From NCBI GenBank assembly GCA_002633025.1, contig NMRB01000582.1:52230-116229 (forward strand): DNA of 64,000 nucleotides, in the 5' to 3' direction. Below are positions 19,881-31,860 of this stretch, piece after piece (the first letter of the stretch is position 1; the number at the start of each line of letters is the position of its first letter). Position numbers and translations under genes: made by a program. The stretch is from Notospermus geniculatus (lineage: Eukaryota; Nemertea; Pilidiophora; Heteronemertea; Lineidae). The notes under the pieces are model-generated. The model was not told the DNA's origin, did no database searches, and worked only from the letters and a program-made list of their open reading frames with translations.

Positions 19881-20527
19881 AATAGCCCAGGCGGTTACAA
19901 GACATCCCCTGCTAACGGACGGCCACTCCAAGACGACGGATACCGCGACATAGTAAGAGCTCACCAGGTGACCTAAAAATGTAAAACCTGGGGGAATGTT
20001 TGAAGTTCCTCACGCTCAAAATTATCCCTCCGTCTACAGTATTATGAATTTAATCGCGTATAGCTAGCTATACGTCTGCATAATGATCGACTGGCTCGGC
20101 TGAAATATCCAGCGCATATTAACCCCAACCGTTATCTAATCCATCACTTAACGAACGCTTAACCTAATGATTAAAACTGGCAAGGAAACCGTGAGGAGTA
20201 TTATCAAATGAGAGATGTGCCGCATCCATCAATGACAATGGCGCAGCCACTTAGAGTAAATAGCTAATCTGCCATTTAGGATAATTGACATAAACATCCC
20301 TTATTATGGCACTCACTGTAAGGGTGTAAGGAAAGACGCCCCCGTAGTTTAAGCATTTCTCTTTTAGCAAATTTTCTTAATTGCAATGGCAAAAAATGTT
20401 GGATGAAGACGAAGTGAGATGGGGTTCTCGTGCTGTGGTGTGCAATCTCGCGGTATGATGACGTCAGGATCTCAGACGGGATGGAGCCGGGGATAAATCC
20501 CGCATATATCTATGGGAGCGATATTCC
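19881..20527. other. No gene seen
   Basis: Non-repetitive as far as I can see. No exon or RNA recognised. Confidence 0.3.
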
Positions 20528-21308
20528 GAACGGGAATAGGCCTACACTCCTTGCGCAGTGTCTTCTCACTCATACCTGCCGTTCACAGACACTGCTTACA
20601 ATATGATGTAGTCAGCGGCCAATCAGCTCCGGCGTTGCTCCGTGTTTCGGCCTGCTGTTTACAAGATGGCTGTTGTGATCTTTTGATCATAACTTTGCTG
20701 AAAATCTCTCTCACCGTTATCCACTTCTTAAGCGATGTTTCAAAACCAAAAAGCACGACACTGAACACTAAAACACTACGCTAAACAGTGAAAAGTGCAA
20801 AGTGACATTACACTGCTGGACACTTGGGGCTGCCATTGCTGTTGTAGACTAGTCGTGCTGCGTCATAATGCAACAGTCCCATATAAAATGCTTTAAGGGC
20901 CTGTCACACTGAAGTAGTTCTCAAAACGCCCTGCCCCGTCCTAAAAAATCGTAAAACGGGCTAGAACGTGTAACCCTTGGTCAAATAATGCTTCGATGTT
21001 CTGGAGCACCCTTCCCGCCCGTGAAGTTCGTAAAAAGTTGCCACTGTCCGCTCCCCGTTCGCACACAGTTTGAGCCCGTTCGGCAACATTTTCCAAAACG
21101 TACTGAGAACTAGCTCAGTGTGATTGGGGTATTAGGACGAGTGACCAGTCTGCCGCGGTTGTCAAGGACGCCAGCGAACCAATCAGAAAATGTTTCATGT
21201 ATTTCGTTAGTTCTAGCGGTAAATCGGCGGGAATCTGGCTATTGTAAGCAGTGTCTGTGAACGGGAGGTATGAGTGAGAAGACACTGCGCAAGAAGTGTA
21301 AACGGGAA
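20528..21308. mobile_element. Inverted-repeat element of about 780 bp with an inner palindrome
   Basis: The left arm near 20545-20604 (tgcgcagtgtcttctcactc, gttcacagacactgcttaca) pairs with 21241-21302. An inner pair, cacactgaagtagttctc (about 20906) and gagaactagctcagtgtg (about 21106), suggests a second, nested MITE at about 20897-21130. Confidence 0.62.
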
Positions 21309-21810
21309 GGGCAAGTTTGTTAGACAAAGTTTGAGTCATTAAACTGGTTTTAAAGGTTTTCTAGAACAGTCCTATTCTTCACGAAACTTTGCTGCATGGG
21401 AGTGCTCCGACGAAAAAATAACTGCCGATTTCAAAACCAATACGTGCACTGAAAAACTGATTACTGCTGATATCAATGGTTCTTGAACGCAGAAATGCCG
21501 CAGGCACTGATCGTTATTTGTATTAAGACTCGGGTTCGGATTGCGCGTGGGTGGCGAAGATGGAAATATGCACAAAACAGTTCATTGGCGACGACGAAAT
21601 AGATCAATGAGGTAAACATGTTCTAAAATTAATATTTCATGAACAAATAAGAGTATGTCTAAATATACTGTGCTTTTTAACGTGGGACAACTTCGACACG
21701 CTTTGACACGAAAACACACAAGGTGGGGCAGGGGGGAGGTACTGCCACTCCAAGTTCAACACAACAGACTTGGTACTGTAATTTCGTCTCTAAAGATCAC
21801 ATGCCCGGTG
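21309..21810. other. No gene seen
   Basis: No recognisable feature. Confidence 0.3.
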
Positions 21811-22143
21811 TAACGTTTTTCAGTGAGGCCCGTGTGCCGTGTGCCGTGTGCCGTGTGCCGTGTACCGTGTAACGTTTTTCAGTGTGGCAATTTTTCTGTG
21901 TGATTCCCATTGTTCGGAACACTCTGGGACACGGACTTTTTCTGTGTGTCGCCCATTGCCAAGTCGCCGCTTATTCCGTCAATCTATTGTAATGTCACAC
22001 TGGCACAATGGTGTGACAATGGATTAACGGAATTAACGGATTAACCGAATGAGCGACAGTCACACACAGAGAAACAGTGAATCTGTTTCCCAGCGTGTTC
22101 CGAACAATGGGAATCACACAGACAAATGGCCACACTAAAAAAC
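21811..22143. mobile_element. MITE family P, copy 2, with 7-bp microsatellite
   Basis: Left GTGTAACGTTTTTCAGTG, then a run of gtgccgt units (about 21831-21868), a second copy of the terminal motif, and a right half ending with the complement (cacactaaaaaacgttt). The body shares gattcccattgttcg and ccgtcaatctattgtaatg with the other P copies. Confidence 0.65.
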
Positions 22144-22597
22144 GTTTCGCCTGTCTGCAACAGCTCTGTCAATCATGCATGCAGGGTCAATTTGAGTCTG
22201 AGTTCGGCAAGCCTACTCATAGGTTATTCAGAGGTTTGGCCCAGATTCAAGCCAAAGCCTGGTTGGGTTTATGAATGGTAGTGTGGCTTGGGATGGGAGA
22301 CCCTTGATCAACTCTCAGTTCGCTTGCTTCGTTATCATAAGGCCAAGAACCCATATCTCCACACGCTTTTGATTTGTCCACGTTCGTCACAGCCGATGAT
22401 CACCGAACGCTCCAAAACCATTTTACTGTCGTCGCAGACGGCTGACTGTTTGAACAAATCGATCAATATAAATTGTATCAAATTGAATTTTTGCAAAATG
22501 AACATCATTTATTGACCCATATTGACATTAAAAATACGTATCGATTAGAAAATGTTATGACTGAGGACATTAGTAGTGGAAACTTTGTCGTGATTCA
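22144..22597. other. No gene seen
   Basis: No convincing exon or repeat family. Confidence 0.3.
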
Positions 22598-23790
22598 GGG
22601 GGATGCATAAAACATCTTGGGCCGTATGCACCAAACGAAAGATTATCTTGAACTCAGGTTGAGCCACAACTTTTCAATTGTTCAGGTTTGCCAGGGCATG
22701 ATGTGACAATGGAAAAGTTGTGGCTCAACCTGAGTTCAAGATAATATTCGTTTGGTGCAAACGTAAAATTTCCCTTAAGGCTGGGGGCTACCTATGCCGA
22801 CTTTATTGACGCTCTTTGAAAACAAGCGTCCTAACATATTCATGACAAAAAGTAACAAACTGATGTTAACGAAATGTTTTAGCTACAACCTTTAGGCTTC
22901 CGTTCTGTGAAAGAATTGTTCATTTTGACTAATTACGATGGAGTTAATTAAGTTATAACAGGTTGTCAAAATTTGAGTTCGCAAACAATTTTGCAGACTT
23001 GGGATGCGACACATCAGTTTCCCACATAGTCTGTAAGGTACAGGCCTGATGCCTGCAGGGCGTAACGATCCGTTTTTTACGAAAGTACTTTCCGTTTAAT
23101 TGGTATAAACTAATTAATGCCAAAAAAGGGCTCTATTTACAGTTTTTGAAATATTTCATATTCCCGACCAACTATTCAAAAAAGGCGATCGTGTTGCCCT
23201 AGAATGCACATATGGCAATAACATCCAAAAGAAATTTTTCAAATATATGCGTCCACAAATGAGAAAACTTGTTTTGCAAATTTGAAAAATTCCATACCAC
23301 TCGCCAGTTACTTCTTTGTTATGTAGATTTGCATAATTCGCGCCATTTGAGTAAACTCTGTTCGGCCACTTGTGACCAAAGCACCAGTGACAGAGCTGAA
23401 CAATACCCGCAGTGGACACAAAAGATTTAGGGTCGGCACGTACACTGAAGATTGGTTTTCGAAAACAGTATACCAGGGTGAGCGGATTTAATCTGAATGT
23501 GAATGACTGGTCGCACAAAGGCCAGTTCCGTGGATTGCCACTAGGGAATGAGCTCAGCTATAGGTAGCCCCCAACCTTAAACTACTGTTCCAAACAAAAG
23601 ATAAGGGAAATTTTACACTACGGGGCCGTATGCACCAAACGAAGATTATCTTGAACTCAGGTTGAGCCACATCTTTTCAATTGTTCAGGTTTACCAGGGC
23701 ATGATGTGACAATGGAAACGTTGTGCCTCAACCTGAGTTCAAGATAATCTTTGTGTATACGGCCCACGATGTTTTATGCATACGGCCCCT
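22598..23790. mobile_element. Composite of nested inverted-repeat elements (family H pair)
   Basis: The outer ends atgcataaaacatc and gatgttttatgcat pair. Two family H MITEs (22619-22760 and 23622-23765; ends GGGCCGTATGCACCAAACGA) lie just inside. Between them an element with ends TTAAGGCTGGGGGCTACCTA and the complement spans about 22776-23580. No recognisable protein inside. Confidence 0.6.
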
Positions 23791-23870
23791 AATTCTTACC
23801 ACTGATAGCAGACGACGAAGAAAACAACCTCTACCACTCCACTGCCTTCCCAGGCGTTACATGGAGGCCT

Positions 23871-23950
23871 ACTGTCCCTAGACATGTTAGATGTTGTACA
23901 CAGGCCCTGGCTGTCCCTAGACATGTTAGATGTTGTACACAGGCCCTGGC
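23871..23950. repeat. Two tandem units of 40 bp
   Basis: The unit ctgtccctagacatgttaga followed by tgttgtacacaggccctggc is repeated twice almost exactly. Confidence 0.85.
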
Positions 23951-24261
23951 TAAGCCAGTTGACATTTGGAATTCTGTGGAATTTTCAACTTCTTCTCTCA
24001 CACGCCGTGTTGTCATAGTAACCTATTTTGCCAAGTTTTACCATCAGTCAATTGATGCCTGTCACCCCAGGTTATCAATTAGTGAAACGAGCTGAATTAC
24101 CTCACACCCACGCCGGGGACGACGATTACTTTCTCTTGGGGATCGTCGCGGAAAGATTTGTGTGTTCAATACAGGTTTCAAGCAGGGGACATTATTTAGG
24201 CCTCGCTTATTACAGGGAGGCCTCGCCCATACCGTCTCCCTGTGCTGGCTGTACAACAGAA

Positions 24262-24375
24262 GCAGTCAGCCGCGCGTATTGCCAAAAGATGGCAGCAAAG
24301 TTTTAGCGGGCCAATACACAGGAAAATCCACGTGATTGGTGCTCGGTCAAGAATGACTGGGTCCGCTCTCATTCT
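24262..24375. mobile_element. MITE family E, copy 4 (inverted, truncated)
   Basis: Begins gcagtcagccgcgcgtattg and contains agatggcagcaaagttttag and cacgtgattggtgctc. It ends near gggtccgct, short of the other terminus. Confidence 0.58.
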
Positions 24376-25329
24376 ACGTTGTGAGATACTTTTTCGATGT
24401 TTCACTTCTGACGAGACGAAAAGTATCTCTACTGTATGAAGAATACCGCCATCTTGGATAATGCGAATATGAGAGGTTGTTACCGCTCCCCCACCCCTCC
24501 ACCCCTCCACCCCTCCCCTCACGCAGACAAAAGACTCTGTCATCTCTTCAAAAATATACGTACGCTGCACTCTGAAGCCTGCTTTCCCCTGATCAACAAT
24601 TGGCCGGGTTTCCGTCATATCAGAGAGCCTCTGGCATTATGTTGTGAAAGCACCTGGCGACTGAGTGCGATCAAATTGGTTGATATGGAGACAAGCTTGC
24701 CTTTGAAGCGAACGGGTGAACCCAGGAGAGGAAATGTAAGGCCAGATCGATTTTTCGTCAGATTCCTTCGAGTTGTGGAATACCGTGAGGAACAGGGTGT
24801 ATTTTTCCTCGTCATTTATCAACATTTGCCATTGGCGACTTTCATTCCCTTCGGTCCGATCGCCACAGCTGCGTTTATGATAATTTGGAACCGGTGTAAT
24901 GCGCCACAGTGTTCTCCTTTCTCAGTGTCTCCCCTCTTTGGATGGCCAACCTTATGCAACGGAATAAGTGACATATTTCGCTGTGTCCCCCTATGGGGAA
25001 CGGGAGGAACTAACGTCACGACGTGGCGCTGTGAGCGGTGCGACCGAAGTTTCTTTTTTCTAACGTTATACATGTATTTCCATTTGTTTCTGGCGTGAAA
25101 ACAACCCTTTTGTTTCGGTCGCCTGGTATTAAAATTTACATCACCTTGTAGCAGATGAAAATTTCTGCATTTTTCGGTGCTTTTTTCCTTAAAATGAAGA
25201 GATAGGATGACGATAATGACGTCTTTATCAGAATCACCCAAACTACAGTTTGAATGACATAACTCGGCGAAATTGCTTAGAAATGGTGCAAATGAATAAA
25301 AGTTGCCTCCACCAACGTCTAGACTCGGA
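24376..25329. other. No confident gene; one long open frame of doubtful value
   Basis: 24436-25098 (+) is open for 220 codons but has no domain, no splice context and a proline run from a (ccacccct)n microsatellite at about 24486-24520. I do not call it a gene. Confidence 0.4.
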
Positions 25330-25615
25330 TATCATGCAACCTTGAAACAAAGAGAAGAAAAGCACAAAAATTGACACACAATATATGATAAATAAAAAGG
25401 CAATTTCCAGAGTGTTTGCGAATTTTCGACCCCAACCGGGGTCTTCTTCAGGCTGGAACTTTACAATCCGAAACTCTAGAACAGTCTGAGCTGAAACCCA
25501 AATGTAGATTAGAAGTAGATTGCTGTCACGTCCAGCCTGAAGAAGACCCCGGTTGGGGTCGAAAATTCGCAAACACTCTGGAAATTGCCTTTTTATTTAT
25601 CATGCAACCTTGAAA
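25330..25615. mobile_element. Retroelement ends in inverted pair with hammerhead-like cores and 18-bp flanking direct repeat
   Basis: The direct repeat tatcatgcaaccttgaaa is at 25330-25347 and 25598-25615. Inside, 25395-25456 and 25531-25597 are inverted copies. Each carries CTGAAGA, the stem gacccc/ggggtc with loop ggtt, and GAAA (minus 25451-25424, plus 25537-25564). Long duplications fit target-primed retrotransposition, and the core fits the hammerhead pattern reported in Penelope-like elements. No reverse transcriptase is present. Confidence 0.6.
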
Positions 25616-25850
25616 GCAGTCTATTGTGGAAATCACTTTGCTTTGCCTTCGCTGGACGAAGCGATGAAATAGAAGCCGTATGAAATGTGTGGGAGTGCGG
25701 ACCGGTGTTTGGAGGCAAGAAAACAAGGCGGGATTCAGGAAACATTGCCTACTGGCAGATGTTGTGTTGACTTTGACATTTAAACTGGCTTTAAACTTGT
25801 CGCTTTCAGAAAACGTGTCGCTATTTGACGTCGCCGGTCTGACGATTTTA

Positions 25851-25969
25851 GGGAGGTTTCGCAAGCGCCCGGTTAGGCCCTACGACGACGTTTATCTATT
25901 GTGTGAAGTATACTCAAACAATAGATAAACGTCGTCGTATGGCCTAACCGGGCGCTTGCGAAACCTCAC
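25851..25969. mobile_element. Short, nearly perfect hairpin MITE
   Basis: GGGAGGTTTCGCAAGCGCCC at the left and its complement at the right, with inner arms meeting around a 15-base loop. Its terminus shares GGGAGGTTT with family B and resembles family Q. Confidence 0.75.
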
Positions 25970-26425
25970 TTTTGTGATTGGAATAACTGCTTCTCCTGAA
26001 TGATAGCCCTACTGATTCAATGTGTCTATGGTGACAGCCATGACAGGTCATCTAATGTAATAAAACCGAAAACTCCCCGTCTTTCTTTCGTTGGACAATG
26101 AGCCAAACAGTTTCCCAACATTCAGAAACGGATTAGGCTAGGATAGCAGGTTTTACAAATCTGGATGGACAATCTAAATATCCCCGACAACATTCCGCCC
26201 ATCCCTGTACCTTCCCCAATTTATACATGAGCAGTCTAGCCTAGTAGGGATTTCAACTTGACACTCCCGACAGTCTTCTTCTCAGGAACGTCTGTCTGCC
26301 GTCTACATACATGGAAATTCCATTGAATGTACTCTCCGGAAGACTACTATGTAACTTCAGAAAACCATCCTGAGAGGTTCTTGTCTAGGCTCACTACCTT
26401 CGTCCCATGCGGAGGCAGCTCTAGG
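25970..26425. other. No gene seen
   Basis: No recognisable feature. Confidence 0.3.
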
Positions 26426-26721
26426 AGGTGCTCTAGTTCGAATTGTAAACATTACGGTTTGTATATTTACATGGTTGATTATAATAGTTATTTTTCCTCG
26501 GACAGGTGGCAGCACCGTGTATACCAAAATACTAATGTTGTCTATTTTTATATCTATCTTGATAAATATTCTTGTAACTAAAATATATTTATGATTTTAC
26601 GCTCAAAAACAAACAAAAAGTTGTGAAAGGCGAGATTTAATTCGATTTTATCTGATTTGTTAGTATCAAAGTTGACAATAGGTGGCACACCGTAATGTTT
26701 ACAATTCGAACTAGAGCACCT
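26426..26721. mobile_element. MITE family F, copy 1
   Basis: AGGTGCTCTAGTTCGAATTG at the left, complement at the right, followed by TTAA; the left TTAA is not preserved. About 95% identical by eye to the copy at 34968-35266. Confidence 0.75.
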
Positions 26722-26896
26722 TTAAGAACCACTGATTACCTCAGGATGCAACAAACGGTTTAAACTATTCTCTGCATGACTTTTTCATCTTATTCGTCTA
26801 GGGCTACAACCTAACAGTTTGGTCCCTTGGTAGTGATAGGCCTAGGCCTACATCACCTTGGCCTAGGTTGATTTTCTATTGTCTGCGTAGGGCACA

Positions 26897-27017
26897 TTAC
26901 ATAAAAGTATATAAGTACGGTATACGGACACGCTGGCGAACAAAGGTTTCATGGTAATGAACCCTTTATTAGGCAATTGTTCGCCAGCGTGTCCGTATAC
27001 CGTATACCTCTATGTAA
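26897..27017. mobile_element. MITE family A, copy 2
   Basis: Arms tacggtatacggacacgctg and cagcgtgtccgtataccgta, with outer ttacat and atgtaa. Confidence 0.68.
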
Positions 27018-27272
27018 ACCCTTCAGCCCTGGAGGTTTCTACATGTATGTTGCCATGTACACGTACACTGTAACATGTTCATAAGATACGTCCTATGGTG
27101 ATGGAAGAATTTTCATACCTGTTGCACTGTTCAAGTACATGATACCCACAATTGACAGTGTTTTCGATCAATAATCCTCACTACAATAATATCAAACATG
27201 AGCTTTACTTTGAAACACCATAGTTTCCTCATTCATGCAGAAAACGGCATTGACCATACATCAGTGATCATC

Positions 27273-27366
27273 CATCCTCCCACAACAGGGGTTTTTACCT
27301 CGCTCACGCACTGTTTGTGTGAGTGGATGAAGAGGAGCGAGGTGAAACCCCTGCTGTCGGAGGATG
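27273..27366. mobile_element. Hairpin element family J, copy 1
   Basis: catcctcccacaacaggggt pairs with acccctgctgtcggaggatg. Inner arms tttacctcgctc and gagcgaggtgaaa also pair. Copies at 32752-32846, 35562-35644 and 47572-47655. Confidence 0.68.
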
Positions 27367-27639
27367 TTATGTCTGTGTTGGCTGCCTCTGTCTTTGATGA
27401 TGGTTCGCTCACACTGTTTTGATGTTTTTGTTTACAAGTCGGCTTTCATATACGACTTTCATAGAATGTGCCAGGTGTAAGAGTTAAGAATGTCCCCCTG
27501 TAAAAAGTGTCCGCTTCTATTGTTCAATGACGGATTAAGGTGCATGGCTATAGAAACCAATCGCCAGAGATTATAATGTAACAATAGGGTCTTTTGTTCC
27601 TGGGGCAGTTTTTCCTTGGGACTCTTTCCTTTCACACCT

Positions 27640-27790
27640 GGTCACGAATCATTTCACTGACAATGGCTGATATTCATAAAAGCTAGCAAATGCTTTTACT
27701 TCAAGATCTGTAGTACATTTACATTAGACGTTGCTGTGAAAATCTTAAGTAAACGCATTTGCTAACTTTTATGAATACCAGCCATTGTCC
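27640..27790. mobile_element. MITE family I, copy 1
   Basis: gacaatggctgatattcata at the left pairs with the end at about 27770-27788, and gcaaatgctttta pairs with its inner complement. A second copy is at about 60170-60300. Confidence 0.62.
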
Positions 27791-27899
27791 TTTCGAACTG
27801 CACCAATGCCCTTTCCTATTCTCCACCTGTGGCATTGGCAGGCAAGTTCGAGGTCTATTCTAAAAATAAGAAGTTTTTCAATTTTTTGACATTCTCGCC

Positions 27900-28110
27900 G
27901 ACGCCTATAAACCTTTCCAACTAAGATGGTGGCCTACTAGTTCTCCCACATGACGTCATGGCCATTCATTGTCCAAGCATGATATAACACTACCAAACAC
28001 ATCCTCTCACACAACCTATACTTTTTTGCCCATGGTCCGCTTGACCGGTTCTGACGTCATATGGGAAAACTAATGACCGCATCTTTGTTGGAAAGGTCTA
28101 TTCTGAATAA
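27900..28110. repeat. Repeat shared with the 1,428-bp duplicated segment
   Basis: acctttccaactaagatgg, tggcctactagttctcccac and cccatggtccgcttgaccgg correspond, inverted, to about 41940-42125 and 53460-53646. A mirrored end (catctttgttggaaaggtct) at about 28079 suggests an inverted-repeat element. Confidence 0.55.
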
Positions 28111-28639
28111 GGTGTTCTTCAGTTCTGGAATTCAACAGCTCTGTTCATTTCTCTCCACCAAATTTGTCAATATATTTTACTCTTCTCCAGTCGTTCACTC
28201 GTTCTCAACCCGTGTCACCGATAGACCAGGCCAAGCCCATGTCTATTCTCAACTAAGATTCAACCCACTGACGCGTTTCACGCCCTCGACTAAGTGCGGC
28301 GTTCAGAGTGTGAAAACGCGTCAGTGTGTTCACACGTTAACACATTTTACTGACATTTCACCAAAATCATCTGTCCTTTCCTATTTCTTCAGCAGTGGCA
28401 TGGATTCGTAACCAGAAAGCCGAGGCAAAAACTTCAAGGAAAAGAAAGAGCAATGCTGGATAGGTTGGATATTCTGACCAGTTGTTGGTAAGTTCTGCTT
28501 CTCGTCATCGGCATCCAGGGTTTAAAGCTGAACTGCATGACAGACACCGCAGCGCCGCGGCACGGTGATCTACAGAAATGCAAAGTAGGCCTACCTTGCG
28601 ACACAGGGCACCTGGGCCTTATTCACGAAGCTCTCGTTA

Positions 28640-29660
28640 CTTACGGGAATTCGTAAAACGCGAACGCCAACCCGATTGTTCGATGCCACGAAGAGAGCAC
28701 CAAACAAAAAGCATACGGACGTTCGCGCTGGTGTTTCGGGGGCTTTGCGAAAACTCTATATTGTCCATTTGCGCCCAACCTATTATCAGCATGACAAAGG
28801 ATTTGCGCAATACCCTTAAAGTTACGGGAGGCTGCGGTGTAGAGTTTTCGCAAAACCCCCGAAACGCCAACGCGAACGCCAAACCCATTGTTCGATGCCA
28901 CGAAGAGAGCACCGAACAATAGGACAGACTTTCGCGTCGGCGTTTGGGGGGCTTTGCGAAAACTCTCTAATAAGATCCCTATCTCTCTGTGTACCGATTC
29001 CACCATGTACTGAGCTCTCCATGTACCGATCCTTCATTCTCCCCAAGAGCAATGCGCAACAACCAGTTCAGCCAGCTCTGTCATAAACAGACATCCTGCA
29101 GATATAAATGTTCCCGATCGATTGATCAACCTTCGGTATGTTCTCGTGTATTCTTCCCTCATCATTACCTGCAGAGGAGAGTTAGTTATTTATCAGGTGC
29201 AAATCAAAGGGTGGGGTACCTGACAAACAAACGCCCCCCCCCCCTTCCTTTTTTGTATCAGCCTGACATTTTGACAGTGGAGATTACATTATGATAGAGC
29301 TTTCGCAAAGCCCCCAAAACGCCAACGCGAACGTCTATCCTTTAGTTCGGTGCGCTCTTCGTGGCATCGAACAATGGGTTGTGGCGTTCGCGTTGGCGTT
29401 TTGGGGCTTTGCGAAAAGTCCCTAGTAGGGAGTTTTCTCAAAGCCCCCGAAACACAAACGCGAACGTCTATCCTTTTGTTCAGTGCTCTCTTCGTGGCAT
29501 CGAACAATGGATTGTGGCGTTGGCGTTTTGGGGCTTTGCGAAAACTCCGTATGTATTCGAAAAGTCCCCCGAAACGCCAACGCGAAGAACGCCAATCGCA
29601 GCGTTCGATGCCACGAAGATAGGAACAACAGGTTGACGTTTGGTTTGGCGTTTCAGGGGC
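28640..29660. repeat. Cluster of family K palindromic elements
   Basis: At least four copies of a sequence with gagttttcgcaaagccccc, gaaacgccaacgcgaacg and tgttcgatgccacgaagag, in both orientations (about 28650-28780, 28845-28975, 29297-29425, 29430-29660). These are intercalated MITEs. The many overlapping open frames here are by-products of the GC-rich arms. A poly-C run lies at about 29226. Confidence 0.65.
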
Positions 29661-29663
29661 TTT

Positions 29664-29914
29664 GGCATAGAAGTATACGGTATACGAAAACGCCGGATAA
29701 CAATGGCTTCACGGTCGTGAATCCATTTGAAGCCTTTGTTAAGGCTTCCTTTACATCGAAGTGTACGGTATACGAAAACGCCGGTTTAGAATGGCTTCAC
29801 GGTGGTGAATCCTCGGAATGCCTTTGTTAACCGGCGTTTTCGTATACCGAATACTGCTATGTAAGGGAAGCCTAACCGGCGTTTTCGTATACCGTATACT
29901 TCTATGTAAAGGAA
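29664..29914. mobile_element. Rearranged family A cluster
   Basis: Three overlapping pieces with gtatacggtatacgaaaacg and its complement, and ggcttcacggt(c/g)(g)tgaatcc centres. One copy seems inserted into another. Confidence 0.55.
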
Positions 29915-30443
29915 GCCTTTGGGAAAACTCTGTGGACTAATATCTTCGATTTTCCATATGAGAAAGATTTACATATTGGTATTGTCTTGTGAGTACAGCA
30001 TGTAGTATGCTGGACATCAGACAATGGAGAGGTCAAAAACTTTTGCATCATCACAAAATAAGCAGATGTTAATATTTTGAGCTTTCTACATGTAGGCAGA
30101 CAAAGCTTGTTCGATTTTCCATGAGAAAGCTTTTTCATTGGTATTGCCTTGTGAATATAATACTGGATTTACCAGAGAGAGGTCAAAGCCTTTCGCATAA
30201 TATCACAAAGTAGGTTAATTTTCAGCATTCTTAGCAGTCAAAGCTACTGTTCATTCCCTTCCACATTCTATTCTTTTCCTATAATAAATGCATTGTACCA
30301 ATAATGGCCACAGAAATCTCTTTCCATTATGTTCCACAATGACGTCAGTTCTGTCAATTTCAGTATGTTTGTCGGTGAAAAGGGAATTTCACTGATTTCC
30401 TTGATTAATTTCAGCCAGTTTGTCCGATTTCCTAAGGTTGAGT
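29915..30443. repeat. Diverged direct duplication; no gene
   Basis: About 29945-30030 and 30110-30190 share gattttccatatgagaaag-type sequence, attggtattg(t/c)cttgtga and agaggtcaaa. Otherwise nothing recognised. Confidence 0.45.
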
Positions 30444-30556
30444 TTACATAGAGGTATACGGTGTACTGACACGCCGGCGAACATAGTTTCATGGTCATGA
30501 ACCCTTTGTTAGATCTTTGTTTGCCAGCGTGTCCGTGTGTCGTGTACCTCTATGTA
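30444..30556. mobile_element. MITE family A, copy 3
   Basis: ttacatagaggtatacggtg at the left and complement cgtgtacctctatgta at the right, with a small centre. Confidence 0.68.
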
Positions 30557-30563
30557 CATTTTT

Positions 30564-30674
30564 CATAGAGGTATACGGTATACGGGCACGCTGCAAACAA
30601 AGATCTCATGGTCATGAACCCTTCATTAGGCCATTGTTTGCCAGCGTGTCCGTATACCGTATACCTCTATGTAA
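30564..30674. mobile_element. MITE family A, copy 4
   Basis: catagaggtatacggtatac at the left and complement at the right; eight bases from copy 3, in tandem. Confidence 0.68.
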
Positions 30675-31195
30675 ACCCGGCCTAAGCTATCTTATATTTC
30701 GTACGTTGCTTAATTTGAGACGCCAACTTGATCGAATTCTGCATACCGCTTTGCGCTTCAAAAAGCACCCACTTCTCCAACCAGAATTCTTCACCCCCCC
30801 CCCCCAAAAAAAGTTGTTCATACCTTTCATCATATATATGCACCTTGTAAACCAAATCGGGGCTACAGGAAACAAGGAGAAATGGCAAACACCCCCATAC
30901 CTATTACCAGAGGCGTAATAAATTGTCATATCCCACGCCAGCTAATATCTTATTGACATGCACGAGCATGTCGAACGACATATGACCGATCATTTGACCC
31001 TTGGTTGTCCTATCAGACAAAAGTTAATGAGCACAGTCGAGTTGATTTATGTTGGGGAAGACCTTTGGTTTCGAACCCATGATCAGATTCACGAGCTATT
31101 CTGCATGGTTCGAAAACAGGATGCTTTTAAAGCCCAATCTCGCTAGCCCAGAGGCACGGCGTCCCGTGTTTTCGGTTTGCTCCACTTGTCGGTAT

Positions 31196-31320
31196 AAGGC
31201 TGCAATCACATAGAGCTACACGCTACACGGACACGCCGGTTAACAATGCCTTCACGGTCGCGAAGCCTTTGTTAACAGGCGTGTACGTGTAGCGTGTAGC
31301 TCTATGTGATTGCAGCCTAA
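31196..31320. mobile_element. MITE family A, copy 5
   Basis: taaggctgcaatcacataga and the complement tctatgtgattgcagccta(a). The arms contain gctacacgctacacggacac. Confidence 0.72.
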
Positions 31321-31620
31321 TGGGAACCCGCCATACGTTCATGAGAGTTATCCGAGCCGTCGATTCGTATTTTTGTTCGAACACAAGTCAAGAAAGCCAG
31401 GTGAAAGTGGCATGCTGCGATGATTGATGATCTACTATGACCATAACAGTTTTTTTCATTATCTAACTGTTGCTAACAAACTTTCTCAACTCTTGTTTGA
31501 ACAAAACACTGAATTGACGGCTAGGGTAGCTCTGGTGAAGGCATGGCGGGAAGGCCTGCAGGCGGTCATAAAACTTGACGGGCCGTATTTACGAAATCGC
31601 GATTAGGCCAACACGCGTGT
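31321..31620. mobile_element. Dispersed element, inverted counterpart near 39950-40175
   Basis: gtcgattcgtatttttgttc, cctggcttt/gccaggtgaaagtggcat and attatctaactgttgctaac recur in the opposite orientation at about 39950-40175, including the gctagggtagc end. Probably a MITE; ends not exact. Confidence 0.5.
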
Positions 31621-31860
31621 AAATTCATAGTTATTTAGGTTAAGGGCCTAGAAAACTATTGTGTTGCTACCTTGTACGCTGCTTAATCGGCAGCGTTTAC
31701 TCACTGGATAACCACACGCGGTTTGCGTGTTTTTTCCTGCGTTTGCGTGCAGGAGGATCGAAGAAAAGAGTTGAATGACTCTAAACAAGGCCTGTAGGTT
31801 GTTCAATTTTTTCTTTTGTCCTCCTGCAGCTAGACAACGAAACTATGCCGGCGAACGTGA

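Noticed and set aside
24436-25098. 220-codon open frame on the plus strand
   Set aside because: No domain, no signal, includes a proline run from a microsatellite, and overlaps long frames on the other strand; consistent with chance.
28641-29630. Several 90-120-codon frames on both strands
   Set aside because: All lie in the family K palindromes, where GC-rich arms give open frames in both directions.
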